NCBI GenBank assembly: GCA_963565915.1
Contig: OY751488.1
Coordinates: forward strand, 1,984,001-2,048,000
DNA: 64,000 nt
DNA from: Entoloma clypeatum
Taxonomy: Eukaryota; Basidiomycota; Agaricomycetes; Agaricales; Entolomataceae
Reading direction: 5' to 3'
Positions within the stretch are counted from its first letter, which is position 1. Each line of letters opens with the position of its first letter. The notes below the pieces were generated by a model. That model was not told where the DNA came from, ran no database searches, and was given only the letters and a program-made list of their open reading frames with translations. Positions 42,450 through 54,583 of the stretch are shown here, piece by piece. Both the position numbers and the translations under genes were made by a program.

Positions 42450-42950
42450 TGATAATTTATTGATAATTCAAAGGCCATGTGCGAGAGGCTGCCTTCGAGA
42501 ATGTTAATGGGTCTACCCTAGAACGACATGATATACCCTCAACGACCATCTTGAAGCGAAGCCCCAAAAGCTGGCCTCCTTCTGGCTGCGACCTCTTTGC
42601 TTCAATTCATGGTGCCGCGCCAGCGATGCCTGCAAGAGATCCCTAATCAACTCACTTGCAGGTTTCTTTCTTCATCGTCGTTTCATCCTTGTGTGCGTCA
42701 TGAACCTAGGGGGAACCTCGACGACTTTCTCCGCCGAATGACCATACAAAGTCTGCCTCCTCCGAAGGCGGGCACGGTTGCAGCTGCAGCTGCAGCTCAA
42801 CCATCTTCCTTTGTGGCCTCATCCTCGTCTGGCGCATCGGAAGCGGCTGCTCCTTCTTTCTATAGCACTGCATGCTCCTACTCCAGAGGCTTGTTGTGGA
42901 CCAAGCGCTCGGAATCAGCCTTGGTCATATGGAATAGTTAGGTATAAGTT
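42450..42950 (+). pseudogene. Decayed 5' part of an MFS transporter gene
   Basis: The sequence follows the intact MFS gene at 43684-45243 through exon 1 (GTGCGAGAGGCTGC, then CCCTCAACGACC), the first intron acceptor (TTGCAGGTTTCTTTC), the start of exon 2 (GGAACCTCGAC), and blocks as far as CCAAGCGCTCGGAAT. Indels break the frame and large pieces are missing. The coding strand has several stops. It lies behind the intact coiled-coil gene, in the same order as in the second unit. Confidence 0.75.
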
Positions 42951-43089
42951 CAACAGTCTTATCTCGTAAAATCTACCACTCTGATTCCCTGCGTCACTTG
43001 CATAGCAGCCTCCCTCAATTCCAAAATGCTCATCAGATCCTCACCACCAGTAAAGATAGCTAGCTGCCTTGCATGTGGCTCCCGGGTCT

Positions 43090-43502
43090 GGTCCCATTTC
43101 TTGTAAAATCCGGTCAATGTCTTCGCCAGCTCCACTCATTCTCTCGTGCTAAGAAGGGCGTTACAAGATTATATTTCGACACCACGGTCCACCAGCAGAT
43201 CTGGAAGAGAACGAATGTGTATACTTCCTCGTCACTAGTACGGACGCATCTTTCACCCTGATAGCATGCTATCTCATACACCATCGCAACAATCTACATA
43301 CGAATTCCAGTTTCCGTCTCGTGTATTTCCACTACCCCTCCGCGAGTTCAATGAATGGCCGTTCGATTTCTCAGCATACAGGCCAAAGTTTGACCGAGGT
43401 TCGTACATCGTATGCCCAGAGGTGTTGATATTCACCCCCCGCCTCCAGCAGTCGAAAGACCAGTTTCCTGTAGAACATAATGAAATACTTGATAGACAAT
43501 AG
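43090..43502 (+). pseudogene. Decayed copy of the coiled-coil gene
   Basis: It matches 41705-42215 from TTACAAGATTA through GAACGA(A/G)TGTGT, the TCACCCTGATAGCATGCT splice junction and the CCAGTTTCCGTCTC(C/G)TGTATTTCCA stretch to the last exon. The upstream coding exons are missing or unrecognisable, and a large deletion removes most of the Pro/Ser tail. It directly precedes the intact MFS gene. Confidence 0.75.
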
Positions 43503-43683
43503 ACAATGTATCTCCTGACGGATGTTTGATACTTATGGCTTACAATGAGGCAGCATGTGAGTTGTTCTTGATGTTATCAGACCCTTATGGTCCTTAGTTC
43601 CAATTTGGTTTGGAGCTTGAAGCTCTTGACGAACCACCTCCCCAAGTGTACCCTTAATTACGCTGTGCTTTTCATGAAAACAA

Positions 43684-45243
43684 TGTCGCTTGATAATTTA
43701 CAGGATGCTCATGTGCGAGAGGCTGCGCACTTTGGGTGTGGTGGGTCTTCCCCTGCCAGGACGACATCAAATGCCCTCAACGACCTTCCTGAACTGAAGC
43801 TCCCAAGGCTGGCCTCCCTGGTGATCGTTCTCGTTACGAACTCTTTGCTTCAGGTATGTTATCCCCATTGCGATGGTGCGGCACCAGCGCCTCCAAAAAA
43901 ATACGGAATACTAAGAATAACTGGTCTTGCAGGTTTCTTTCTTCATCGTCGTTTCATCGTCGAATGACTATGCCGTACACCTAGGCGGAACCTCGACATT
44001 CTCAGGTATTGTCATTGGAATTCCAACCTTATTCTCTGGTCTGGCACTACTGCCTTTATCAAAATTTGACAGAGGTCAGTCGCTCATTCCCCCAATCGGT
44101 GCTAATACAGAGTTTGCCTCCTCCATAGGCGGCTACAAGTTGCCTCTACACGTTAGCTGCGGCTCGGCCATTTTAGGACACGTCCTCTACGGTCTCGCCT
44201 ACAGGGCAAACTACCTCTACCTCATCCTCATCGGGCGCATCGTAAGCGGTTTCTCCTTCTCCTTCTGGATGTACTGCAAACGTTACTGCTCTGACCCCCG
44301 CATCGTTGGTGTCCGCCGACGCACGACGCTCGCAGGCTGGCTTGTCATGGGCCAAGCGCTCGGAATGAGCCTCGGGCCCTTCGCTGGTGGACTCTTGTAT
44401 AAAGTCGGATTTGGAAACGAAATTTTCAACGGGTACACAAGCCCGGCGTGGATCATGGCTGCAGTTTGGTGTGTGTTCTGGGTGTGCGTGGCTGTTTGGT
44501 TCGAGGATGTATCCGTAGAGCAGGGGCCCTTTGATTCCCCTTCTGTCGCAGCTGCACGGGCGAGCACCGGCCTTCGGAATAATGAATGGTCTTCTACCGA
44601 GCTTATGGCAATGCCTCCGCCAGCTCCTGTGACCCCGATCAGGTGTCGGATGTCCCACAGACAATGGGGCTTGGTGGTATGCATGTGTTGGTTCGCCATG
44701 ACCTGTTTCTTCATCCTCGGCGCCTGGGAATCCAACCTTCCAGTCTTTGGCGCATCGGCATCGCAGTTCCACTGGTCGCCGTTCGCTGCAGGCAACTTCA
44801 TCGCATTAGGGGCAGTTACAGCCTTTCCCTTCCTCATCATCAACATTCTGTTCGCGCGGCGAATACAGGACCGCCAGATCCTTGCTCTCGGTACGGGCCT
44901 GGGGTCCGTGGCGTTGCTGGTGTTTTTAGCACTGTTGAAGACGCAGAGGGTGAGTTATGGCAACATGCTGGTGTGCTGGTGGGCGATAGCGTTGGGTTTC
45001 AATATGGCGAGCACGGTGACGGTCAGCACGCTGAGCAAACTGTTGCCACCGTCGTGGAATGGCAGGACATCGTTGGCAGTTCAGTATAGCAACTACGCAG
45101 GCCGAGTGACAGGGGCTATCTGGGGAGGAAGCGGGGTGAAAGTGGGCATGTTGAATTGCATCGGACTTGAGATTGCGCTGGTAGGTGTCGGTTGTGTCCT
45201 TTTCACGGGCTTGATCCGGGACCTCAAGACAAAACAGGGGTAG
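43684..45243 (+). CDS. Major facilitator superfamily transporter
   Basis: Exon 1 from 43684 (MSLDNLQDAHVREAAHF) to the intron at 43855 (GTATGT...TTGCAG), exon 2 from 43933; a further intron is likely at about 44074-44128 (GTCAGT...CCATAG) because the frame also continues in phase when it is removed. About 11-12 hydrophobic helices are seen, with typical MFS spacing: LASLVIVLVTNSLLQVSFFIVV, GTSTFSGIVIGIPTLFSGLAL, an RIVSGFSFSFWMYCKRYCSD segment, RRRTTLAGWLVMGQALGMSLGPFAGG, and the second half starting at WGLVVCMCWFAMTCFF. The helix-2/3 loop signature is only partly kept. The substrate is unknown. It is convergent with the TDP2-like gene (66 bp between stops). Confidence 0.85.
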
Positions 45244-45308
45244 CTACACTGTGGTTAGGCGTTTAGAAATATATATGGTGCTGCAACATTAGTTACCAGT
45301 AGGCGTCC

Positions 45309-46300
45309 TTATTCCAAAGTTACTCTGGCGAGAAGTCCGTAATGGTCACTCGCCCATATCTCTTTGCCCTCTTCTGAGAGGATATTCTCACCCAGATGCA
45401 GACCCACCCCGATTCTCTCAAGGTGGTTGACATGTAACTTCCCCGCCAACAATATCTTGTCTAACCTGGCTGGCGGGAATTCACATGGTGGTTGATAACC
45501 CCATGTGTAGTTAGCCTCCAGATCTGCCAGTGGCTTGCGTGGCTGGGCTTGGTTCGTTGCCTGTAAAGACTCCAATGCATCAACAAAACCGATGCGCTCT
45601 GGAAGGTCCAGATCAGTGGGCGCGATGGCATTCATATCCCCGCCGACGAGGCCGCTGGAGATACCAGGACACAAGAGAAATCGTGAATGCATTCAAGTTG
45701 AAGAGGTCTGGTTCTATCGCCATGTCCGTGAAGAGACTCTAGATGGACATTCGCAACGCGAATCGAAATGGGATGTACACCCTGCTGTTTGCTCATGAAG
45801 AAATCGACATAAAGAGCATCTCTGTTCATTTCGGTCTTCGGTAAAGTGGTTCTGAAGACAGAGGAGACATGAGCAGATAGAGCCTTGGGTATTAGAGTAA
45901 CTGTGCCATAGCCAGCATCCTCGGGCCACGAGGCTGTAGTTATGTCTGTTACGTCGTATAATTCCCGGACCATTGGGCGAGCCAGCAGATCACGGAAACA
46001 GAAATCAATGAGCTCCTGAATAAGAATTATTGTTGGAATATTGGAGTCGAGAAGACTCTGAATGTGAGATAGAGCACAGCGCAGACGGTGAGCATGGAGT
46101 GGCGCCATAAAGTCTACATTCCAAGTCACCACACGAAAAGAGCGAGTTCGGAGTGGCGATGGTTGAGCGATATTCCGAATTGTCCACTTATCGCTAGGGA
46201 AATCGAAACGATGGATAGGTTGGAACCTGGTGGATAAAATTTGGTGACCGAGGCATTGGAGTGATCCGCGAGAAGACCAGGAGGATAGGGCGGACAACAT
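45309..46300 (-). CDS. TDP2-like endonuclease/exonuclease/phosphatase-family protein, apparently frameshifted
   Basis: The frame from 46300 carries VVTWNVDFMAPLHAHR, IILIQEL, GYGTVTLIPKAL and VANVHLESL; a second frame (45309 to about 45692) carries LVGGDMNAI, RLDKILL and ASDHYGLLARV. Together these are the metal-binding and catalytic motifs of the EEP fold as in tyrosyl-DNA phosphodiesterase 2 (N in WN, E in QE, DxN in GDMN, H in SDH). The two frames meet near 45655-45670. The only GT-AG bridge in phase would be an 83 nt intron that deletes the conserved RPLQLE stretch, so a one-base indel is more likely. The reaction would be hydrolysis of 5'-phosphotyrosyl or similar phosphodiesters. It is divergent from ATP4, with 121 bp between starts. 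Confidence 0.7.
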
Positions 46301-46421
46301 ATGTTATGTATGTTTTCAAAGCCGAATGATCACGTTGTCGTGCAAACCCGGAAACAAAGAAATTCCCACAGTATTATTCCCGAGTCCCGACCCACCACAT
46401 CCCCTCCAATAAAACATCTGA

Positions 46422-47434
46422 ATGGCGTCCAGAATCGCTCTCAGCTCTCTACGGGCAGCAGGTATGTTTTTCTGCCTTGAATAAACACTTTGATTGACGG
46501 AACCCTGCCAGCCCGCCCTAGAGCTGTCGCCACTCTGCCCAAATATGCGTATGTCAACCTGGCATTTTTCTACCTGAATCACGGAGGAGCTCAACATCGG
46601 ACTTGCCTACATTTCCTTCTTCTCCCTCTAGTCGAACGATGGCCTCAAATCCTCCTCCACCCTCAGAGCGTGCTTCTGAACTCATCGAGAAGTTGCCTTC
46701 GTCACCAAGCCTCATCACGAAGACTGGCACCGCTATCCTCGGAACTGGCGCCATTGCAACCGCCATCTCTCAGGAGCTCTATGTTGTCAACGAGGAGTCC
46801 ATTATTCTTATTGCTTCCATAATGTTCTTCACTTACTTCGGCAAGGCGAGCTTCCCACCCCAATCGTCAACACCCAACCTTTGTTTACCCTTGACAGATC
46901 ATCCGGGAACCCTACCGTGAGTGGGCCAACGGCAACATTGCACGTATCAAGAAGGTCCTAGACGGCGCACGTGCTGAGCATACCCAGGCCGTTCACGACC
47001 GGATTGACTCCGTCGCCCAGAAGAAGGATGTTGTCTCCCTCACCGAAGGTCTCTTCGATCTGTCCAAGGTATTTCTCCCTAGTTCAAATATGCCCTGCGC
47101 TTTTGCCAATCTTTTCATATGTGTATAGCAAACTGCGCAGCTGGAAGCTGAGACTTTCGTCCAACAACAAAAAGTCGCGTTGGCTTCCGAGATCAAGACT
47201 GTTCTGGACAGCTGGGTGCGATATGAGCAGCAGATAAAGGAGGGCGAGCGGGTGAACCTCACGAACCACATCATTGAGAAGGTGTTTGCCGACCTCAAGG
47301 ATGAAAAGATTCAGAAGGATATCATCCTCTCTGCTGTGGCCGAGGTGGAACGTAAGCTCTTCCGTTCTCTTATCTTCACGAGCATACTTGCTTATCCACG
47401 CTCGTCAGAACTTGCCAAGAGCAAAGCTATCTAG
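46422..47434 (+). CDS. ATP4: ATP synthase subunit b (subunit 4), mitochondrial
   Basis: Spliced product of about 240 residues. A mitochondrial presequence rich in Arg and Ser (MASRIALSSLRAA, then ARPRAVATLPKYA) is followed by two hydrophobic helices (ILGTGAIATAISQELYVVNEESIILIASIMFFTYFGK), the marks of subunit b of F1Fo ATP synthase, and then a long charged helix (REPYREWANGNIARIKKVL...) that forms the peripheral stalk. The C-terminus reads AEVEQLAKSKAI. Introns at 46462, 46550, 46845, 47069, 47125 and 47352 are short, with standard ends. The length agrees with fungal homologues. Confidence 0.92.
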
Positions 47435-47869
47435 ACGTCCTGAGTCCTTTCTACATGAATAGACTTTTTGAAGTTATGTATATGAGAGCCAACAGACAAA
47501 TGGAGCAGCTGCCAGTGGAGCTGGCAAAAACAAACCGTCTGCTTGACGCTGGTATTCTATGAAACGCTGGTATGCAAATCTAGAAAAGATAACGGCCTTG
47601 TCGTTACTTTGAACGCTGAATTACCACAAAATATACCAGACTTATGTACCATTCTTGTTTCATCTCATTCCAAATGCTTGGTGACTGTTGTTTTCTTTCC
47701 TGTCAACTGACAATGGCATTGTCAATCGGATCCACGTCTTGTACCTCCTTCGTCGGCTCATGGTCATGAACATCCCTAAGAGAAGCTTGTACAGGACCGT
47801 AAGCTTCTTCAAACGGGAGAAGTCCATCAGCGTACGCACATCTGTACCATTTGTGACCAACTGGCCCAG
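47435..47869. other. Between ATP4 and the thioesterase gene
   Basis: It probably contains the undefined first exon(s) of the thioesterase gene (candidate donor GTACGC at about 47830). The minus-strand frame at 47660-48094 is a shadow. Confidence 0.4.
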
Positions 47870-48729
47870 ACAAGTATCGCATACGGCAGGCTCTCCAGGC
47901 TGCGTTTCGTGATCCGTCTTCGCCATTTTACCTACCACCTGGTGGCAAGGGACCCGCATCGCCGGATGAACCACCCACCTCACCTGGCGATCCAAGGGAT
48001 TCGTTGGAGAGGGCCCGCCGGAAACTCGTAGACGCTGGGCTTGACCCCGCTTCGTTCTGGGAACAGCACATAGTATGGGGAGATCAGGATTCATTCAGGT
48101 GAGTTGCGTTGCTGTTCATATGGCTTTTGCTTTTGACGACCAGTAGACATGTCAATAACGCTCGATACGGTGAGTTCTCTGTCGCTCGCTCGGTTGATTG
48201 AAGAAAGAGACCACAGTACATTCCCAGTGCGCTTCTTTGAATCGGTGAGCGTTTTGCCAACACAACATCAGCCTTCGAATCATGCTGATTAGTATCGCCT
48301 TAGAGCCGTATCAAGTGGATGACCTCTCTTGGGCGCGAGCTCGGTGGGCCCGCTAGGGCAGAGGCCATGGTCAGAGGACAGGGCGTCTCGCTCATCCTCA
48401 AATCCATTCAAGTGCAATTTCGGCGGCCAGTAACATACCCTGATACCGTGCGTGTTTCAACCTCGATCACCGCGACCGACTTGCTATAAAGAAGGCCACA
48501 AACATAGCTTCTCATTGGTTATCGACCCAAACTGCCATCTGAGCCTCGTACGAACACACACGACCGCGCGACGTTCAACGTCGCTGCCTCGGCTTATTCC
48601 CTCTCCCAAGATGCTTTTGTTGCGCATTCGGACGAAGTGTTGGTTTGGTATGACTATGACGAGCTGAAGAAATGTGATCCAGGTGAAGATGTCATGAAAA
48701 AGATCTGGAGTAGGGCGAGAAAGGATTGA
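47870..48729 (+). CDS. Hotdog-fold thioesterase (5' end unresolved)
   Basis: Exons: DKYRIRQALQAAFRDPSSPFYLPPGGKG, then SLERARRKLVDAGLDPASFWEQHIVWGDQDSFR, HVNNARYVRFFES, SRIKWMTSLG, LILKSIQVQFRRPVTYPDT, LLIGYRP, and the C-terminus AHSDEVLVWYDYDELKK...SRARKD with TGA at 48727-48729. WGDxDxxxHVNNARYxxxFE is the hallmark of 4HBT thioesterases that hydrolyse acyl-CoA or acyl-ACP thioesters, with the Asp at the active site. Fungal members of this group often have an N-terminal membrane helix, which is not resolved here. At least four introns were placed, each in phase. The transcript may start near 47.7 kb. Confidence 0.8.
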
Positions 48730-51700
48730 ATTTTTGGATGCATACGTGTGTACTTGTACCCAAATGCTTTATGAGTCTTTGGAAGTCTGGTGGGTCTATC
48801 AAATGTTGTCGGTGGTTTCCGTTTTGACGAGGTCGATCTCAAGATACAGAGCAGGCTAATACGTTACACCACCTGTATGAATTAGGTCGACGCGCCAATT
48901 ATCATCATACAATCGTGCTTTCACTTGCTCTTGTCACTTCCGAAATCATGGCCGATTTCGTCTGCGCATGACTTGCTTGGATCACTGAATGCCTCAAAAA
49001 AATCACACCATTGATACTCTTTTTTTTTTTCGAGTCTGTGAGTTTCTATAGTTTAATTTGAGGTGCGGACTGATGGGCATGTTAAACCTAGTGTTTGTGG
49101 AACTCCATGGGAGATGTGATTCAGGGCGGAAATCCAGGAGCACTGGCAGTGGGCGAAAAAAAAAAAATCTCAAAGACGAAAACTCTAGATTATATCGATT
49201 TCGTGGGCTGTCAACAGAACGAATTGCAAAACCACCAAATCGCAGTGTCCAAGCCTGTCCCTTTCTTGTAGGCAAACACGACAATAGCCACCCCTCCGGG
49301 TCCAGGTCCGAGCGCCCACCCATTTCTCGTGAGGACAATCTATCATGATGAGAGTTTCATGGACTCGGAACAACGGACAAGGCGTTGATCGATATCATTC
49401 GCTAGTTGACTTACCCCCGAGGCTCTCGTCCAGAACTCTATACGCAAAACCATAAACAAAAAACCCTCAACTCGGAAGCGGACCGTCATACCGAACGTCG
49501 TCGAATACATCCGCCATTCTTTTTTCCTATCATGCGCGCATACTGAATCAGAAACGATGCCCCTGGAATTTGATGTCTCCGCTCCTGCCGTAAAGATACG
49601 CTGTCAACTCTTTGCAACTACCACTTTCTCGCGCAGCGTAGTTTTAGGAGCTCATTCGGATGAAGAGTTGGCCTGGTGAGTGGTCCGTTCTTGAGAGGCG
49701 GCCTTGGGAGGGTGATTAATGATGTTAGTTGCTTATAAGTATAGGGGAAGGACTCCCGAAACGGCGGTGGGAACAAGTAAAAATGAGTAAATGTTATCTT
49801 TGTGTTTTTTCCGACTCGCCTGGCATGGAGATTGCCCAGAACTTGCCCATAACTGTTCAGGCCCGGAATTCCAGGACAACTCACTCAAGATATGTATATA
49901 TATGTGACTTATTAGGAGCTCCTTGGACGTCATGCGCATGTGGACCGCTCCATAAGGATTTGTGGCGCGACAGGTATGTTATCATCACGGTCCCGTCAAA
50001 GGCCCGACTCAATCATGACAGAATCCGGGTTTGATAACGAGATATGTGCAAAGTTATCATGATCATGATCATATTATTCCCTGGAACGGGTGCAAAAGCG
50101 GAGATCAATGTCAAGGATTTTTTTACATCTCAGCGAAGTTGAATGTGTGTACAGACCAGAGGAGTCTAGTACCCCTTCGCACTCCGTACGTATACAGTAA
50201 ACCGTTAACGTTTTAACGGTAAACGGGTCTAAACGGGTGCCGTATTTGTGGTCCTTGCATAATGAGGCGCCCATCCTCGAACCGAGGACAGGTGACATGA
50301 TATGGCGTCTCTGGAACCCTCCAGCCGTACTCATAGCGACGAGGCCCGAAAGGAGTTGGCAGAACCACCATTTTGGCTCAGGCTGGGCTGTATACACTTT
50401 TTAAAAATCTTTTTGGCCGGTCCTGGGACTGCTTGATCAAAGTAATTATCTGGTTTCTGTACTCTGTACATAGTTTGAACGCGCACAGGTACTTATCACA
50501 CAATCGCTGCATACCACGTTCTTTCTACCCGGATCCGCCATATACTCTCGCGGGCTGTCTGACTCAAAAGAACACGGACGTTCTGCCGTTAACGTCGTAA
50601 GGATACTTGGATATGTTGCGCTTACTTTTTTGCTATTCGCAGTCCGTCCTTGCGCGCGGTGGCAAAGGGTGATGGCCCGCGTGCGGCGTAGGGGGGTCAC
50701 TGTCGTGTGCTAGTACTTTTTTTTTTTGAATTAACGTCTCTACGTCTCAGAAATAGTCATCGCAGTGATAGGGTTTTCGCGGGAGTCGGCCCCTTTCCAA
50801 TGTGGCATAGGCAGTCGTGGGACTTCTTCAGGACGTACAGGTCGCCAAGGATCATTCTACCCTGTTCGACACAAGGTAAGGAGGCTATATGGGATACAAA
50901 TATAACCTCAACCGAATCTCGGTCTTCATCCGCACTTATCCGACGGGCAATGCACAGCATAGTAGGTGCATACTACTTACCAGCAGGCCGATGTCATAAT
51001 TACCCACTCGCCGAGACCTCGTTCCGTTTCTCGGAAAAACGGCCGTCAGCGGCGTGAACATGAAACTTGCCGCCCTCTTCACCCTTTCGCAGATCAAGTG
51101 CATGGCGCAATGAGGCGAAAGGGTCGTTATCATCTGAGACTATGTAGAGTTGTGAGTGGATGTTTACGATGCGATGGTTGTCCACACTCACTCAGTCAGT
51201 CGGGATCATTCGCACTGTGAGAACGGGGCACATTGATGGCGAGCCACCTCCACCGGCCAGCGGTACCTATTTCAGATTCTTGTAAAGTGCTAATGGCACT
51301 GTTAAACGTGCCAAGTACGTTGCCCGAGTTTCGCCGCGAGGGTGTTGGAAACGACAACGACCCTTCTGTTCGACTGAGGGTGAACGCTCGGTAAAACGTT
51401 TACTGATGCACTTGTAACGGGGCGTGAATTAGGTCCGAATCGGATTGGAACGAGGTAATCCGAGCGAGACCGACCGGTAGCTGGACAGTTTCGAGGGTAC
51501 ACTGGAATTGATTGACACGTATTTACCGGGCCTTGGATGATCGACAGACAGAACCTGGTGCTCATCGCACAGGCGTGTCATACTTACGATCAGCTTTATG
51601 GCATTGGCATGGCTTGAAGATCCCCATGGAAAGGATTCAGCACCAAGCACACAGTATACCTGGGGGACGGCGAACTTGAGAGCTTGGAGGTGAGTTTGAA

Positions 51701-52239
51701 TCTTGAATCTCTGAGGCTTGATCGTGCGTGTGATCTTTTAGGCGTGTGCTTGGCGGTCCGCCGATCTGATGCGAAGGGTACTCTTTGCGATCCAGAGTTG
51801 CAAACCCTCCGAGGTCATCAGTCTTAGAGTATCATCAGCGACAGAAGCCTCGATGAGAATAGTGCCGATTCTGAGGGATTCAGGGACGGAGTGTGTTGCA
51901 TATTGGAAATAGGAATTTACCATAGGGTGTGAGTTTCCCCCTGACGGATGATCAGGAAACATGGACAGGTTGGTGAAGGGGGTGAGCGGGAGATGAAGGG
52001 AAAATGCCAATGGCCAGGCTGGTGGTTGTATATTACTTAACCGTAGCTGTCAGTGTCAGAGAGTAGATGACAGTTGGAACGTTGGCCCTTGATGCCGTTG
52101 CTGTACTGAGCATGAGTGCAGCAGAGCGGGAGGGAACACGAGGAGGCGGAAAGGGACATGCGGGGGTAACGTTTACGTGCGATCTGATGTAAATTTCCAC
52201 GGTAGCGGATATGCTCACCTCTCCCCTAACTTGACCACC
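48730..52239. other. 3.5 kb gene-poor region
   Basis: No supportable gene. Short frames up to about 116 codons occur on both strands. An ACCGTTAA...TTAACGGT palindrome at about 50200 is the only clear structure. A 40-codon frame at 49557 ends in AHSDEELAW, similar to the thioesterase C-terminus, and might be a remnant. Confidence 0.4.
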
Positions 52240-54583
52240 ATGGATTCCTCCTCCTCCTACCCCATGAATTCAACAGACTATCCTCAGCAACAGCAACAGC
52301 GCCCACAGCATTGGCAGCCACACCACCTCCTCCAACCTGACCACTACCCCTTCTACCACCAGGACCGTACAGCACCCCCCCAAGACCACCACGTCGGTCG
52401 CGCCGGCTCTCTCTCCCTCAACATCTCCTCTCTCACCGTCACCTCACCCACAAACCTCTCTCCAATAAATCCCTCCCCCTCCTCCGCCCTCTCCCCCTCC
52501 TCTACCCCCATCAGTCCCACCGCCAACCCCTTCTCCCACCCTCACCATCCTTTCCACTTCGACACCCCCTCCCAGCAGCAAAACTCGGCTCCCCCCCAAT
52601 ACGACGACCATGCCAGCCTCATGGCCTCCGCCACATCGCCCACCTATGACACCCGCCGCACCCCTGCCCCATCCCGCTCCTCATCTTCCTCCTCCTCCTC
52701 TCAGCCCCCGCGCAAGCGCAGCTTCACCTCTAACCCCTCCACCACCTCCCTCAGCAGCACCCTCGTCGAGGAGAGCATCTATGATGAGTCCCGCGATGCT
52801 CCCATGGATCTCGCCAGCTATGACGATGTCGACATCCGCGGATACGCCAACAACGACGGCAGCCCCGCCGATGGCAGTGGAAATGGCAGCGGAGGCGAAG
52901 ACACCCTAAACAGCACAACCAACGGCCCGATGGGCATCTCCATGGGCCTGAGCGGGGTCGGCAGTATGAACCTGCTCGGAAAGCCGATCTCCACCAACAA
53001 TTTCGTCTCAAAGTTGTATCAGTAAGTCATGCCTTCCTTGTCGAATTTCCACTGCGAATCCTCATCTTTTCCTTTTTTCCCGCAGGATGATCAACGACCC
53101 CAAATCGGCACATTACATTGCCTGGACTGAACTGGGCACATCTTTTGTCGTACAAAACGTCGGCGAATTCAGCCGGAGCATTCTTGGCTCGCACTTCAAG
53201 CACAACAACGTAAAAGACCTTTCCCCTTCTTGACTCCTCTGGCTGACCTTGCCATTATCTTATCCAGTTCTCAAGTTTCGTGCGCCAACTAAATATGTAC
53301 GGCTTCCACAAAATCAACAGGGTCAGGCACCCTACCATTCGTCGCATTTCGCACGCTAATCTGCCCCTGCGTTCTTTTTTACCCTTCTCACCGCGATCGT
53401 TCGCGGAACTAGACTCCCCGTGCACAGCGCACCTCCACCGACGCGCAGACCTGGGAGTTTTCACACATGAAGTTTCTGCGGGGACGGCCCGATCTGCTTG
53501 ATGAGATCAAGCGCAAGGCCTTGGAGCCTGATCCTGCCATCAAGCATCGCGTTGAGCTGCCTGGAGAGGTAAAGCAAATATCGGTTTCAACTTCAATACT
53601 GTTTGTAGTGATCGTCTTTCATCAGGTTGCAGCCCAACTAAGCCAGATGCGCGAAGAAAACCGACGACTATGGGAGGAACTCGTCTCCGAACGTCGGCGG
53701 GTGGACAGAGTCGTGGGGACCCTCAGCAGGCTGTGGGAGTGCATGAACACCCGGTTCCCAACAGGTTGAATTGCTTACTTTTTCCCATCCTTATCAAAAA
53801 TCTTTTAACAAAAATAATCTAGTAGTCGGACCGTTCCCGTCAGATCTTCTGGACCAAGACAACCCGAACATTTACATCACCTCTGCCCCGCCACCCGACG
53901 CGACGCGGCTGTCGAACCTGGCTATGCATGGGGGGGACAGCCCGACGTCGTCGCCGGAAGTGCATCTGCAACATGTCCCGCACCATGGGCATGGGCATGG
54001 TGTAGCATCGCCGCTGTCGAGGCAGCATAGTTTCCAGCATGTGTCGTCGTACCTGCGCGAGGCCCAGGCGGGTGGTGGTGGTGCAGCGCCGGGGTCGCCG
54101 GTGGTTGCCGGCCCGGGTGTGAGTGGCGGGGTAGGGGGGAACAGTGTGGCTGGGGGGAGTGCGGGTGTGATGGATGTGTTTGAGGAGGGGAGGGTGAGCA
54201 TGAAGAGGCAAAGGATGGATGAGGGGGTGGAGCATGGGAGCAGTGCGATGTCGTCGCCGGGGGGCGTGGGGAGTGGGGCCAGTGGGGGAGTCGGGGTAGT
54301 CGGGATTGCGGGGTTGGTAGGGGGAGGGAAGAAGCCGAATAGTCGTGCGAGGAGTGATAGTGCGCCGTTGGGGTATGGGCATGGGTTTGGCGTTGGGGCA
54401 GGGGCGGGAATGGGCGGGTTGGCGGGGGGCTGGGGGGCTGGGGCAGCAGGTGGGGGTGGGGTTATGGGGAGGCCGAGGAGCGGGAGTGGGATTGCGGGGA
54501 GGGGGATGGTCAGGGGTAGTGCTTTGGCTGGTGTGGGTAGTGGGAGTGGGACACCGTTGATTGGGAGTCTAACGAACCGGTGA
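52240..54583 (+). CDS. HSF-type transcription factor
   Basis: It starts at a strong context ATG (CCACCATGG). A long low-complexity N-terminus of about 250 residues (Gln, Pro, Ser, His) precedes the DNA-binding domain, spread over four exons: FVSKLYQ, MINDPKSAHYIAWTELGTSFVVQ...FSRSILGSHFKHNN, FSSFVRQLNMYGFHKINR and TWEFSHMKFLRGRPDLLDEIKRK. These are the classic HSF motifs (FVRQLNMYGFHK, FKHNNFSSF). A leucine/charged heptad region (QLSQMREENRRLWEEL) would allow trimerisation. The C-terminal 270 residues are Gly/Val/Ser-rich. HSF proteins bind nGAAn elements in stress-response promoters. Which paralogue this is (Hsf1, Skn7-like without receiver, or Sfl1-like) cannot be told from sequence alone. 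Confidence 0.9.

Noticed and set aside
49557..49677. Small frame ending AHSDEELAW, similar to the thioesterase C-terminus
   Set aside because: Similarity is limited to about nine residues with no flanking homology; too weak to call a gene remnant.
50195..50225. Palindrome ACCGTTAA...TTAACGGT followed by AAACGGGT repeats
   Set aside because: Short and single; no flanking structure to support a transposon end or binding site.
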